Shown here piece after piece: positions 25,210 to 33,985 of a stretch of 64,000 bases of DNA (positions are counted from its first letter, which is position 1; every line of letters begins with the position of its first letter). The position numbers and the translations under genes were made by a program. The notes under the pieces were generated by a model, which was given only the letters and a program-made list of their open reading frames with translations, was not told the origin of the DNA and ran no database searches. Origin of the DNA: Streptomyces sp. LHD-70 (GTDB lineage: Bacteria; Actinomycetota; Actinomycetes; Streptomycetales; Streptomycetaceae); contig NZ_JAVIFW010000003.1 in assembly GCF_031157275.1 (NCBI RefSeq), positions 434,001-498,000 of the forward strand, given 5' to 3'.

Positions 25210-26684
25210 TCGCTGTTCCGCGCGCCCTCGCGTGCTGCCGCGAACAGCCCTTCCCAGTCCGGGATCTTCACCGGGCCGCGGCCGAGGGAGGTGCCGAGGG
25301 CTGCTTCCGCGCGTTCGATGGACTCCCAGCCGGACCATTCGACGGGGCGGAGGCCGAGGGCGCGCAGGGCGGTGAGGGGGTCGTCCGCGCGGTCACGGAC
25401 CGCGCGGGGGCGCGCGGCGGCGTCCTCCAGAAGGGAGTTGACGGTCTCCTTCGCGCAGGGCCGGTTGGTGCCGATCACTCCGGTGGGGCCGCGCTTGATC
25501 CAGCCCGCCACGTACTCACCGGGGGAGACATGCCCCGCGCGCAGCACGCGGCCCGCCTCGTGCGGCACCGTGCCCGACGCGGGGTCGAACGGCATCCCTT
25601 CCAGGGGAACGCCCCGATAGCCGACCGAGCGCAGCACCAACTCCGCCTGGACGTCCTCGAATTGGCCTGTGCCCCGGACGCCGCCCGCCCCGTCCGGCAC
25701 GGTCCGCTCGAACCGCACCGCACCCACCCGGCCCCCAACTTCGAGGAGTTCGACGGGCCGCAGAAAGAAGCGCAGATGGATCCTGCGGGTGGCCTCGGAC
25801 CCGGACCCGGACCCGGACCCGGAACCGCTCCCCGCCCCGCCGTGCGGCGGTTGCTCGGACCAGCCCTTGAGCACATCTACGTTGCGACGGTTCGCGGCAG
25901 GCAGGGAGGAGGGGTCGGCGCAGGCGGGGTCAAGCGCCAACTCGGCCGGATCGACCAGGACTTCGGCGTCCGCGAGGGTGCCGAGCTCCCGCAGCTCCTT
26001 GGTCGTGAACTTGGCCTGCGAGGGGCCGCGCCTGCCCACCATGTGCACGTCCCGCACCGCGCTCCCGGCCAGCGCGTCGAGGGCGGCCTGGGGCATGTCG
26101 GTGGGCCGGAGCTCGTCGGCACCGCGGGCGAGGATGCGGGTCACGTCCACGGCGACGTTCCCCACACCGATCACGACGGCCGAGCGCACATCCCGTACGA
26201 AGGAACGACCGCGGTGAGGGGAGCCATGCGGGGAGCCGTTCGCGGTGGCGTCCGGGTGGGCGCTGTACCAGGACACGAACTCGGTGGCCGACCAGCTGCC
26301 CGGCAGGTCCTCGCCGGGAATGCCCAGCTGCCGGTCGGTGGCGGCGCCCACGCAGTACACCACCGCGTCGTACAGCTCCAGGAGCTGTGCGGGGGAGAGG
26401 CGGCCGGGGCCGACCTCGACGCCGCCGAGGAAGCGTACGTGCGGGTCGTCGAGGACCGTGCGCAGATTGTTCTGCAGCGATTTGATCTTCTCGTGGTCCG
26501 GCGCGACACCGTATCTGACCAGGCCGTACGGGCATGGAAGCCGGTCCAGGACGTCGACGCGGACGTCCTCGCCGGCCCGCGCGGCGCCCGGCTCGCCGGG
26601 GTCCGCGGACCGTGCGTGCGCCACCAGGGTCTGGGCGGTGTAGACCCCGCTCGGCCCCGATCCGACGACGGCGACATGCAGCAC
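25206..26684 (-). CDS. Ferredoxin--NADP+ reductase, adrenodoxin-reductase (FprA) type
   Basis: 492 residues. The N-terminal FAD site is VAVVGSGPSGVYTAQTL, followed by PYGLVRYGVAPDHEKIK (class signature). The NADPH site is SAVVIGVGNVAVDVTRIL with VGRRGPSQAKFT, and the C-terminal FAD segment is AGWIKRGPTGVIGTNRPCAKETV. It passes electrons from NADPH to ferredoxins serving P450s and similar enzymes. A Gly-Ser run coded by a hexanucleotide repeat near 25797-25826 forms a loop not usual in the family. GGAG 5 nt before GTG 26684 fixes the start. Confidence 0.92.
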   Translation of the reverse strand: MLHVAVVGSGPSGVYTAQTLVAHARSADPGEPGAARAGEDVRVDVLDRLPCPYGLVRYGVAPDHEKIKSLQNNLRTVLDDPHVRFLGGVEVGPGRLSPAQLLELYDAVVYCVGAATDRQLGIPGEDLPGSWSATEFVSWYSAHPDATANGSPHGSPHRGRSFVRDVRSAVVIGVGNVAVDVTRILARGADELRPTDMPQAALDALAGSAVRDVHMVGRRGPSQAKFTTKELRELGTLADAEVLVDPAELALDPACADPSSLPAANRRNVDVLKGWSEQPPHGGAGSGSGSGSGSGSEATRRIHLRFFLRPVELLEVGGRVGAVRFERTVPDGAGGVRGTGQFEDVQAELVLRSVGYRGVPLEGMPFDPASGTVPHEAGRVLRAGHVSPGEYVAGWIKRGPTGVIGTNRPCAKETVNSLLEDAAARPRAVRDRADDPLTALRALGLRPVEWSGWESIERAEAALGTSLGRGPVKIPDWEGLFAAAREGARNSD

Positions 26685-26813
26685 GGCGGCTCCTTCCGAG
26701 AGGTGGTGCCCCGGGTGCTTCCAGCATCCCACCGCCGCCTCCGCAGGGGGAGGTGCACGCGCGGCCCGCCTCAGGAACCCTCGAAAGGCCCTGAGTCACC
26801 GCTCGCGGGCGGC

Positions 26814-27545
26814 TCAGGACATGCCGCGCATCCGGTTGATCTCGGCGGTCTGCTGGGCCACCGTGTCGTTGGCCATCTCCTCGATCTGGATGTTGTTGCC
26901 CTCGGCCAGTAGATCGGTGGCCATCGTCACGGCGCCGCCGTGGTGCGTGATCATCAGCTTCAGGAACAGTTCGTCGAACGCCGCGCCCTCGGCCGCGCGC
27001 AAGGTCTTGAGCTGCGCCTCGCTCGCCATGCCGGGCATCGGGGCGTCACCGTGGCCGTCTCCGTGGCTGTGGGAGCCGCCGTCCTCGCCCTCGCCCTTCC
27101 CTTCGTCCTGCCCCTGGTCCTCGCGCTGGTGGGCGTCGTGCTTCTTCAGCCAGCCCTTCATCGCGTCGATCTCGGGCCCCTGGGCGGCGCTGATGCGTTC
27201 GGCGAGGCCCTTCACCTTGGTGGACTTGGCGCGTTCCGGGGCGAGTTCGGTCATGACGAGGGCTTGCGCGTGGTGCTCGATCATCATCTCGGCGTAGGCG
27301 AAGTCAGCCGAATTGGGGGTGTCGTCGTCGCTCTTCGCGGCGGCTTCCTCGGGCGAGAGCCGCTCGTTGTCCTCGCCGGGCTTGCCCGGGGCGATCACGG
27401 ACGGGCCGCCTTTCCCGGCACCCTCCGCGGACGCCTTGTCGCTCGCCGATGAGGCGTCACATCCGGTCAGGGCAAGGCTGATGAGGGCCACCGCTGCGGC
27501 TGCGGTGAGCACGTGGGAGCGCATCGGACTGCGGCGGTTCGGCAC
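26814..27545 (-). CDS. DUF305 lipoprotein
   Basis: 243 residues. Lipoprotein signal with lipobox LTGC, acidic/Lys linker, then two DUF305 halves each with paired His: AYAEMMIEHHAQALVM and LKLMITHHGGAVTMA, separated by a His/Asp/Glu-rich segment. DUF305 proteins are extracytoplasmic and thought to handle metal (copper) ions. GGAGG 5 nt before GTG 27545 is preferred over an ATG 21 nt inside. It is divergent from the LVIVD-repeat gene, a pairing that suggests shared regulation. Confidence 0.88.
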   Translation of the reverse strand: MPNRRSPMRSHVLTAAAAVALISLALTGCDASSASDKASAEGAGKGGPSVIAPGKPGEDNERLSPEEAAAKSDDDTPNSADFAYAEMMIEHHAQALVMTELAPERAKSTKVKGLAERISAAQGPEIDAMKGWLKKHDAHQREDQGQDEGKGEGEDGGSHSHGDGHGDAPMPGMASEAQLKTLRAAEGAAFDELFLKLMITHHGGAVTMATDLLAEGNNIQIEEMANDTVAQQTAEINRMRGMS

Positions 27546-27768
27546 AACTGCCTCCAGTGGCACACGTGTTGTCGGACGAGACGAGAGGTGTGTGGGCCCT
27601 GTGGAGAAGGGCCGTCGATCGAGACCGTCCTAGCACGTTTCCGTAAGTGGATGATCAAAAACTTCCATTACAAGTACGTTGCCATCTGTTGATATGGGCA
27701 TGGCGAGCACGATACTGCCGGTGTCCATGAACCGTTCAACCATGAACGGCGACAAGGGAGGGGACGCA

Positions 27769-29268
27769 GTGACCCTGTTGAACGAACCCCGAGCGAGACG
27801 CAGACGCCTGGGAGTCTTCGCCGCGGCCGCCGGGCTGGCCGCAGCGCTCCTGACGGCAGGACCTGCCGCGGCGACCCCCGATCCGGGCGATGCGCCCACC
27901 AAGCGCGAGGTCTCCAAGAGCGAGCAGGCCGAGGCCGAGAAGGCGATCAAGAGCGGCGAGATACCGGGGCAGGACGAGATCGTCCACTCCGACAACATCG
28001 AGCACCTCGGCAACACCCCCAAGGACGCGCTGAAGGGCACCAATTCGGACCTGGCGTTCCAGGGGCGGTACGCGTTCGCAGGCAACTACGACGGCTTCCG
28101 CGTCTTCGACATCAGCAACCCGAAGAAGCCGAAGACCGTCGCCCAAGTGCTCTGCCCCGGCTCGCAGAACGACGTGTCGGTCTCCGGGAACCTGCTGTTC
28201 CTGTCCACCGACTCCTCGCGCAGCGACAGCAGTTGCAACAGCACCACCCAGCCGGCGACCGAGAAGTCCTCGTGGGAGGGCATGAAGGTCTTCGACATCA
28301 GCGACAAGCGCAACCCGAAGTACGTCTCCGCCGTCGAGACCGCCTGCGGCTCGCACACCCACACCCTGGTGCCCGAGCGCAAGAACGTCTACGTGTACGT
28401 CTCCTCGTACTCGCCGAGCGCCACGTTCCCCGACTGTCAGCCGCCGCACGACGGCATCTCCGTCATCAAGGTGCCGCGCAACGCGCCCGAGAAGGCGAAG
28501 GTCGTCGGCTTCCCGGTGCTCTTCCCGGGTGACGGCCAGGACGGCGGCGGCAACCCGGGCGGGCCCACCAACCCGGGCGTCTCGAAGACCACCGGCTGCC
28601 ACGACATCACCGTGCTGCCCTCCAAGGACCTCGCGGCGGGCGCGTGCATGGGTGACGGCATCCTCTTCGACATCGAGGATCCGGAGGAACCGAAGGTCAT
28701 CGACCAGGTGCAGGACAACGTGAACTTCGCGTTCTGGCACTCGGCGACCTTCAACCAGAAGGCGAACAAGGTCGTCTTCACCGACGAGCTCGGCGGCGGC
28801 GGCGCGGCCACCTGCAACGCGGAGATCGGACCGGACCGCGGCGCCGACGGCATCTACGAGATCAAGGGCAGCGGCGACGACCGCAAGCTGGTCTTCAAGA
28901 GCTACTTCAAGATCCCGCGCCACCAGGCGGACACCGAGAACTGTGTCGCCCACAACGGCTCGATCATCCCGGTCAAGGGCAAGGACCTGATGGTTCAGGC
29001 CTGGTACCAGGGCGGCGTCTCCGTCTGGGACTTCACCGACTCGGCCAAGCCGAAGGAGATCGCGTACTTCGAGCGCGGCCCGCTCTCCACGGACGCCATG
29101 CAGTCGGGCGGCTCGTGGTCGGCGTACTACTACAACGGCCACATCTACTCCAACGACATGGCCAAGGGCTTCGACGTACTGAAGATCAACGACAGGCGTA
29201 CGGACCCGGCCGAGCGCGTCCGGATGCACGAGCTCAACGTGCAGACGCAGCCCGACTACTTCGACTGA
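27769..29268 (+). CDS. Secreted LVIVD-repeat beta-propeller protein
   Basis: 499 residues with a basic then Ala-rich Sec signal ending GPAAA. Propeller blades have the LVIVD form (YDGFRVFDISNPKKPKTV, GMKVFDISDKRNPKYV, ILFDIEDPEEPKV, VSVWDFTDSAKPKEI). Several His (HSDNIEH, SHTHTL, GCHDIT) could bind metal. The role is unknown. AGGGAGGGG 5 nt before GTG 27769 fixes the start and excludes the longer reading from 27679. Its last 13 nt overlap the convergent TetR gene. Confidence 0.85.
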   Translation: MTLLNEPRARRRRLGVFAAAAGLAAALLTAGPAAATPDPGDAPTKREVSKSEQAEAEKAIKSGEIPGQDEIVHSDNIEHLGNTPKDALKGTNSDLAFQGRYAFAGNYDGFRVFDISNPKKPKTVAQVLCPGSQNDVSVSGNLLFLSTDSSRSDSSCNSTTQPATEKSSWEGMKVFDISDKRNPKYVSAVETACGSHTHTLVPERKNVYVYVSSYSPSATFPDCQPPHDGISVIKVPRNAPEKAKVVGFPVLFPGDGQDGGGNPGGPTNPGVSKTTGCHDITVLPSKDLAAGACMGDGILFDIEDPEEPKVIDQVQDNVNFAFWHSATFNQKANKVVFTDELGGGGAATCNAEIGPDRGADGIYEIKGSGDDRKLVFKSYFKIPRHQADTENCVAHNGSIIPVKGKDLMVQAWYQGGVSVWDFTDSAKPKEIAYFERGPLSTDAMQSGGSWSAYYYNGHIYSNDMAKGFDVLKINDRRTDPAERVRMHELNVQTQPDYFD

Positions 29269-30044
29269 TCCGACTGCACCATCTGATCCGTCGGATCGGT
29301 CTGATTCGTTCGATGCGCCTGATCCATCCGATCGGTCTGACGGGCATCGGTGGGCCGCGGGACGATCGTCGGCTCGCTCGTCGCCCCGGTGTGCGGCCTC
29401 GCGCCGCCCACCGGGGCCTGCGTCGTCGAACGGTGACCGCCGGGCGGCTTCTCGCCCGGCGGGAACCCGGACTTCCAGTCGAGCCCGTACCGCTGGAACA
29501 GCTCGGCGCGCAGCGTGCCCGCGGGCATCGGCGCACCCGGCAGCAGCACCGCGACCACGGCGCCCATCAACAGGGCGCGCAGCAACGGGTATTCGACGTC
29601 CACGTCCTCGGCGCCGTATCGCTGCACCGTGTCCCTCAGGAGCTCCGCGAGCCGCTGCTGCTCGGGGCACTGCACGAATCCCTCGGCTTGCAGGATGCCC
29701 GCCATGTGCGTGCGCATCAGGAGCGGCCGGTCCTGCGCGAGGCCCAGGATCGCGTCGATGGCGCGGGCGAGCCGCTCGCGTCCGTCGTCGGTACGGGGCT
29801 CGCGCTCCAGGGCGGCTTCGAGGGTGAGGTGCATCAGGCGGTGCACGGCGGACTGCAGGAGCTGTCGCTTGCCGGGGAAGTAGTACGAGACCAGGCCGCG
29901 GGCCGAACCGGCGAGATCCGCGATGTCACCGAGTGTCGTCGCCTCGTAACCACGCTCGTCCACGAGGGTCACCGTCGCGTCGAGGAGCCGCTCGCGGGAC
30001 CGGCGCCGCAATTCCTCGTTGACCGCTGCGCTTCGCGGAGACAT
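29256..30044 (-). CDS. TetR-family transcriptional regulator with long polar tail
   Basis: 262 residues. The HTH (LLDATVTLVDERGYEATTLGDIADLAGSARGLVSYYFPGKRQLL) is a clear TetR N domain, and the ligand domain is about 140 residues long. The last 55 residues are a low-complexity Thr/Asp/Gln/Pro tail coded by GATCSGTCNGA-like degenerate repeats, probably a run-on after loss of an earlier stop. GGAG lies 8 nt before the ATG. The target is not evident. Confidence 0.88.
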   Translation of the reverse strand: MSPRSAAVNEELRRRSRERLLDATVTLVDERGYEATTLGDIADLAGSARGLVSYYFPGKRQLLQSAVHRLMHLTLEAALEREPRTDDGRERLARAIDAILGLAQDRPLLMRTHMAGILQAEGFVQCPEQQRLAELLRDTVQRYGAEDVDVEYPLLRALLMGAVVAVLLPGAPMPAGTLRAELFQRYGLDWKSGFPPGEKPPGGHRSTTQAPVGGARPHTGATSEPTIVPRPTDARQTDRMDQAHRTNQTDPTDQMVQSDQSK

Positions 30045-30134
30045 CCTGTAACTCCTGCGTTGACTGGCTCACAGCCAACTATACTCAGCGCGTGCCGGTC
30101 GGATCCCTTCGGGACCCGGTCCGGCCAGGCCGTT

Positions 30135-30171
30135 CGCATTTCGGGCGACGCGGGGGATCGCCCGAAATGCG
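30135..30171. terminator. Perfect 14-bp hairpin upstream of tetR
   Basis: CGCATTTCGGGCGA (30135-30148) pairs exactly with TCGCCCGAAATGCG (30158-30171) over a 9-nt loop, followed by GCGGCGTTTT. It lies in the 283-nt gap between the VOC and TetR genes, which are both read leftward. A terminator on the rightward strand or a protein-binding palindrome are both possible. Confidence 0.5.
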
Positions 30172-30224
30172 GCGGCGTTTTGCTGTGCGGGGGAACTCAC
30201 CCCGATCGCGCCGTCTCACGTGCC

Positions 30225-30270
30225 CCGACAGGGGCGCGGGGAACTGCGCGATCAGCCACGACGGCGCGGC
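30225..30270. repeat. Common Streptomyces intergenic repeat fragment
   Basis: The stretch with GACAGGGGCGCGGGGAACTG followed by CGCGATCAGCCAC resembles, from memory, a sequence found in many Streptomyces intergenic regions. The rest of 30045-30327 shows only the hairpin at 30135. Confidence 0.45.
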
Positions 30271-30327
30271 ACCCGATCGACGGCCTCGTGGCCGGGTCCA
30301 GGGGCGGGCGGGGGAGAAGCCGTGCCG

Positions 30328-30777
30328 TCAGCCTTCGTCCGGCGTCAGGTCCGGAATCGTGAGAGCACCGTCGGCGGACAGGGGGAAGCCCGGGTTGTGG
30401 GCGACCTCCCAGGCGTGGCCGTCCGGGTCGAGGAAGACGCCCGTGTAGAAGCCGAGTTCGGAGAGCGTGCCCGGCTTCGTGATGCGCGCCCCGGCCCGCC
30501 GCGCCGTGTCGAGCAGGTCGTCCACCTCCGCCGCCGAGCGGACGTTGTGCGCGAGGGCGATGCCGCCGAAGCCCGGGCCGCCCGGAGCCTCGGCGGGCTC
30601 GACCCCGCAGTCCGCGGCCAGCTTCTCGCGGCCCCAGAGGACCAGGCCCTGCCCGCCGGCCTGGAAGAAGACGGTCTCCTGGACCTCCTGGCCGCGCCAC
30701 CCGAGGGCTTCGTAGAAGGCACGGGAGCGGGCCAGGTCGCGGACACCGAGCGTGATCAGACTGATGCGCTGTTCCAT
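30328..30777 (-). CDS. VOC family protein
   Basis: 149 residues. Starts MEQRISLITLGVRDLARSRAFYEALGW, the classic VOC first module. The second module ends FYTGVFLDPDGHAWEVAHNP with the metal-ligand-type Glu. Likely a glyoxalase/dioxygenase-fold enzyme of unknown substrate. It is 38 nt downstream of the Cyt-like gene and read in the same direction, so possibly one transcript. ATG 30777 matches the family start. Confidence 0.85.
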   Translation of the reverse strand: MEQRISLITLGVRDLARSRAFYEALGWRGQEVQETVFFQAGGQGLVLWGREKLAADCGVEPAEAPGGPGFGGIALAHNVRSAAEVDDLLDTARRAGARITKPGTLSELGFYTGVFLDPDGHAWEVAHNPGFPLSADGALTIPDLTPDEG

Positions 30778-30815
30778 CCGGTCACCGTAGTACCGGAGTT
30801 GGGGCCGACCGCGGC

Positions 30816-31460
30816 TCAGGCCACCGGTCGGCGTACGCACAGCGCGTCGAGGCCAAGCGTGAACGACGCCGGATCCGTCACCGACAGGCCGAACACCTGC
30901 TCCCGGTCGAGGCCCACCGTCACGTGCACGCAGAACGCGACCACGTACATGAACCCCTCGGTCTCCTCGTCCTCAAGCACGAACAGCAGGTGGTAGTCGT
31001 ACCGCGTGCCCTCGTCCGTCTCGTGCAGGACCAGGTGCGGGGCGTCGAGCTGGTCGCCGAGGCCGATGAACGCGCCCGTGAGGGTCTCCTCGACGTCCTC
31101 CCAGAACGCCTCGTCGCCGAGCGGCAGGGACAGCGCCTGGCGCACCGCCTGCTTGAGGGTGAGCACCATGACGTGCGTGGGGGCCTGCTCCTGCAGCGCG
31201 AAGCCGGGGATGATCCGGACGATCGACGCCCCCGGCAGCTCCTTCGCCGCCGCCTGCACCGGACCGAAACGGAACGCCCCGGACGTACCGGAGGACTCGG
31301 TGGCCTCCGCGAGCGCCGCCTGGAGCCGGGCCTCGGCAGCCCCCGCCTGCTCGGCGCAGGCGGGGGTCACCGCGATCAGGGGCTTGAAGGCGACAGCGGC
31401 GAGCCGGTCGGTGGACTGCCCGGCCTGTGCGCTGCCGTGGTCCGTCGTCGTGTCCGTCAT
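30816..31460 (-). CDS. Cyt-type cytolysin homologue (Bac_thur_toxin family)
   Basis: 214 residues without a signal peptide. From residue about 75 it follows the Bacillus thuringiensis Cyt cytolytic toxins. I recognise YDYHLLF (154-160; Cyt1 has YTYNVLF), GFMYVVAF (169-176; Cyt1 GVMYCVPV), REQVF with SVTDPASF (186-200; Cyt1 KEQVLFFTIQDSASY), and the amphipathic helix pair with AFWEDVEETLTGAF. Cyt proteins are pore formers activated by proteolysis. The first 25 residues are polar and unrelated. GGGGAG 6 nt before the ATG supports the start. Whether it is toxic or has another role is unknown. Confidence 0.75.
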   Translation of the reverse strand: MTDTTTDHGSAQAGQSTDRLAAVAFKPLIAVTPACAEQAGAAEARLQAALAEATESSGTSGAFRFGPVQAAAKELPGASIVRIIPGFALQEQAPTHVMVLTLKQAVRQALSLPLGDEAFWEDVEETLTGAFIGLGDQLDAPHLVLHETDEGTRYDYHLLFVLEDEETEGFMYVVAFCVHVTVGLDREQVFGLSVTDPASFTLGLDALCVRRPVA

Positions 31461-31571
31461 CGGCTTCTCCCCTGTGTCCGGCCTGGCTCTGTGCCTCGCG
31501 TGATCAACTGGCGGGCGACAGTATGCCTTTGGCGGTGTGGTGTGGCACACACCGTCTCGCGGGGCGGACGG

Positions 31572-33047
31572 TCAGCCTGCCTGCGGCTGCCGCTCCGGTA
31601 CGCCCGCCGGCGCCTGAGCGGCCGACTCGGCCAGGTGGTCCGACACCCTGTCCGGGTCGGTCAGCCGGCCGAGTCGCCCCGGTACGTCGAAGCCGACCAG
31701 GACGACGACCAGGACCGTTCCCGCGAACGTCAGCACCGCGAGCGCCTGCCCCAGATCCATGCCGGACGCCAACTGCGCGCCGAGCACCGGCGCGACGGCA
31801 CCGCCGAGGGCGCCCACGTTGTACGTGAAGCCGAGCGCCGCACCCCGTACCTCGGTGGGGAAGTGCCCGCCGATGTAGCGGGGCAGCAGGCCCGAGATGC
31901 CGAAGCTGAACGCCTGCAGTACGAAGAGGAGCCCGCCGAGGAGCAGCAGGTCGTCCTGGACCGCGAACACCGGGAACACGAAGGCCAACGACGCGAGCAG
32001 CGTGAACGCGTACGCCTTCTTCGTACCGATCCAGTCGCCGACGAACCCGGCGAGCCAGCAGCCGGCCATCGTGCCGAAGCCCGCGAAGTAGAGGACGTCC
32101 GTGACCTGGTCCGGGCTGTAGCCGAGGTCGGTCTTCAGGTAGGTGGGCAGCAGGGCCTGGATCGGCCAGGTGTAGAGGAACGCGAAGAACACCGTGACGA
32201 TCATCGCCAGATACAGCGGCCAGCCGCGCCGACCGCCCAACTGCACGGCGAACGCGGCCAACGAGAGCCCGGCGAGTACCGACAGGACCGGCACCAGACC
32301 CGCGCCGAGCGGGGTGAACACCGCGAACAGGGAGACGGTGGCGACGACCGCGAGCACCGTGTTCACGCTCGCCCGCGTCCGGTCGGCGAACAGCGGCCGG
32401 AACGGGTTCGGCTTCGCCTCCCGCTCCCCGACGGCCTCGGTCCACTCGGCGGCCTCGGGCAGGGCGCGGCGCATCCAGAGGGCCATGACGATCGGGATGA
32501 GGCCGATGTAGAACATCCAGCGCCAGCCGAGCGTGGGCACGACCCAGTTGTAGACCTGCGCGGCGAGCACCGAGCCGACCGAGAAGCCGGAGATCAGGAA
32601 GCCGCTGGCCCGGTTGCGGACGCGGGCGGGCCAGCTCTCCATGACGTACGTCGCGCTCGCGCTGTACTCACCGGCCATGCCCATGCCGATGGCGAGCCGG
32701 GCCACGAACAGGCTGGTGTAGTCCCAGGCGAAGCCGCAGGCGAACGTGCCGACGGAGAACAGCACGATGCTCAGGACCATGGACAGCTTGCGGCCGTAGC
32801 GGTCGCCGAGCGCGCCGAGCACCGCACCGCCGAGCCAGCGCGTGATGAACGCGCCGGACACGAGGCTGGCGGCCTGGACGGTGCTGAGGCCGAACTCGTC
32901 GCTGATCTCGGTGAGGACGAGGGAGATCAGGACGAAGTCGAAGCCGTCGAGGACATAGCCGATCCAGGCGGCGGAGAAGGACTTCCACTGCGTACGGCTG
33001 ACTTCGCGGTACCAGGGGAGCGGGCGGGGTGGGGCGATGTGGGACAC
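31572..33047 (-). CDS. nanT: Sialic acid MFS transporter
   Basis: 491 residues, 12 predicted membrane helices. The first loop has the MFS motif GALGDRYGRKLSMV, and WIGYVLDGFDFVLISLVL and GWRWMFYIGLIPI are typical of the NanT/SHS branch (sialate:H+ symporters). The gene is the last of a leftward cluster with nanA, nanK and nanE, which makes N-acetylneuraminate the likely substrate. GGAG lies 5 nt before the GTG at 33047. The gap to nanE is 104 nt. Confidence 0.85.
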   Translation of the reverse strand: MSHIAPPRPLPWYREVSRTQWKSFSAAWIGYVLDGFDFVLISLVLTEISDEFGLSTVQAASLVSGAFITRWLGGAVLGALGDRYGRKLSMVLSIVLFSVGTFACGFAWDYTSLFVARLAIGMGMAGEYSASATYVMESWPARVRNRASGFLISGFSVGSVLAAQVYNWVVPTLGWRWMFYIGLIPIVMALWMRRALPEAAEWTEAVGEREAKPNPFRPLFADRTRASVNTVLAVVATVSLFAVFTPLGAGLVPVLSVLAGLSLAAFAVQLGGRRGWPLYLAMIVTVFFAFLYTWPIQALLPTYLKTDLGYSPDQVTDVLYFAGFGTMAGCWLAGFVGDWIGTKKAYAFTLLASLAFVFPVFAVQDDLLLLGGLLFVLQAFSFGISGLLPRYIGGHFPTEVRGAALGFTYNVGALGGAVAPVLGAQLASGMDLGQALAVLTFAGTVLVVVLVGFDVPGRLGRLTDPDRVSDHLAESAAQAPAGVPERQPQAG

Positions 33048-33151
33048 GGTTACTCCAGAGTGCCGGATCGTCTCGCCGATGAGACGACCGGGTCGGCCGG
33101 GACAGGGGCAGGCAGAACTCGGGACGTGCGGGACTTAAAGGGATACGGAGG

Positions 33152-33880
33152 TCAGGGGCGGCGGGGCGTCCGGCCCTCGACGGCTTCGGCGAAGCGGCGC
33201 GTGAGGGCCGTCGGCGCGGTGATCGCGGTGCCGACGACGACGCTGTGCGCCCCGCGCGCGAGGGCCTCGGTGGCCTGCTCGGGGGTGTGCAGGCGGCCTT
33301 CGGCGACCACCGGTACGGACACGGCCGCCGCGAGCGAGGCCACCAGGCCGAGGTCGGGACCGGCCTCGCGCGGGGAGCCGGGCGCGTACCCGGACAGGGT
33401 GGTGGAGATCAGGTCGGCGCCCTGCGCGGCGGCGGCGAGACCCTCGGCGTGGGTGGCCACGTCGGCCATCACCAGGGCACCGGCCGCGTGGACGGCGGCG
33501 ACGAGCTCGGCGAACGTCGAGCCGTCGGGGCGCGGTCGGTCCGTCGCGTCGGCGGCCACCACGTCGGCGCCCGCCTCGGCGACGGCCAGGGCGTGCCGGA
33601 CGGTCGGCGTGATGTAGACGCCGGTGTCGACGCCCGTGTCGCCGTCCTTCCAGAGGCCGACGACCGGCAGGTCGACCTCGGACCGGATCGCGGCGACGGC
33701 CTCCGGTTCATTGGCCCGGATCGCGGCGGCGCCGCCCGCGTGCGCGCAGCGGGCGAGCAGGACGAGGGCGGCGGTGTCCCGCATCGGGTCACCGGGTGGC
33801 GCCTGACAGGAGACGATCAGCCGTCCGGCGAGGGCGTCGAGCAGGGTCTTCGGATCTCGTGGGTACGGCGATGCCGTCAT
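33152..33880 (-). CDS. nanE: N-acetylmannosamine-6-phosphate 2-epimerase
   Basis: 242 residues, TIM barrel. RLIVSCQAPPGDPMRD at the start, IRANEPEAVAAIR, PVVGLWKDGDTGVDTGVYITPT, ADVVAADATDRPRP and DLISTTLSGY, ending VVAEGRLHTPEQA, follow the NanE family. It converts ManNAc-6-P to GlcNAc-6-P in sialic acid catabolism, the step after the kinase encoded upstream. ATG 33880 with GGAG 5 nt upstream is preferred to the GTG 6 nt earlier. Confidence 0.93.
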   Translation of the reverse strand: MTASPYPRDPKTLLDALAGRLIVSCQAPPGDPMRDTAALVLLARCAHAGGAAAIRANEPEAVAAIRSEVDLPVVGLWKDGDTGVDTGVYITPTVRHALAVAEAGADVVAADATDRPRPDGSTFAELVAAVHAAGALVMADVATHAEGLAAAAQGADLISTTLSGYAPGSPREAGPDLGLVASLAAAVSVPVVAEGRLHTPEQATEALARGAHSVVVGTAITAPTALTRRFAEAVEGRTPRRP

Positions 33881-33889
33881 GGTCACTCC

Positions 33890-33957
33890 GGACAGAGAGG
33901 GGACAGAGAGGGGACAGAGAGGGGACAGAGGAGGGGCAGAGGAGGGGCAGAGGGGTG
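33890..33957. repeat. 11-bp tandem repeat in the nanK-nanE spacer
   Basis: GGACAGAGAGG occurs three times exactly, followed by degenerate units with GGACAGAGGAGG and GGCAGAGGAGG, ending a few bases before GGGTGGGACAG. It fills most of the 105-nt gap between nanK and nanE. A related GGGGACA-rich run lies at about 51875-51915 between two other genes. Confidence 0.8.
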
Positions 33958-33985
33958 GGACAGCGGTGTTCGTGGCGGCCGGTCG

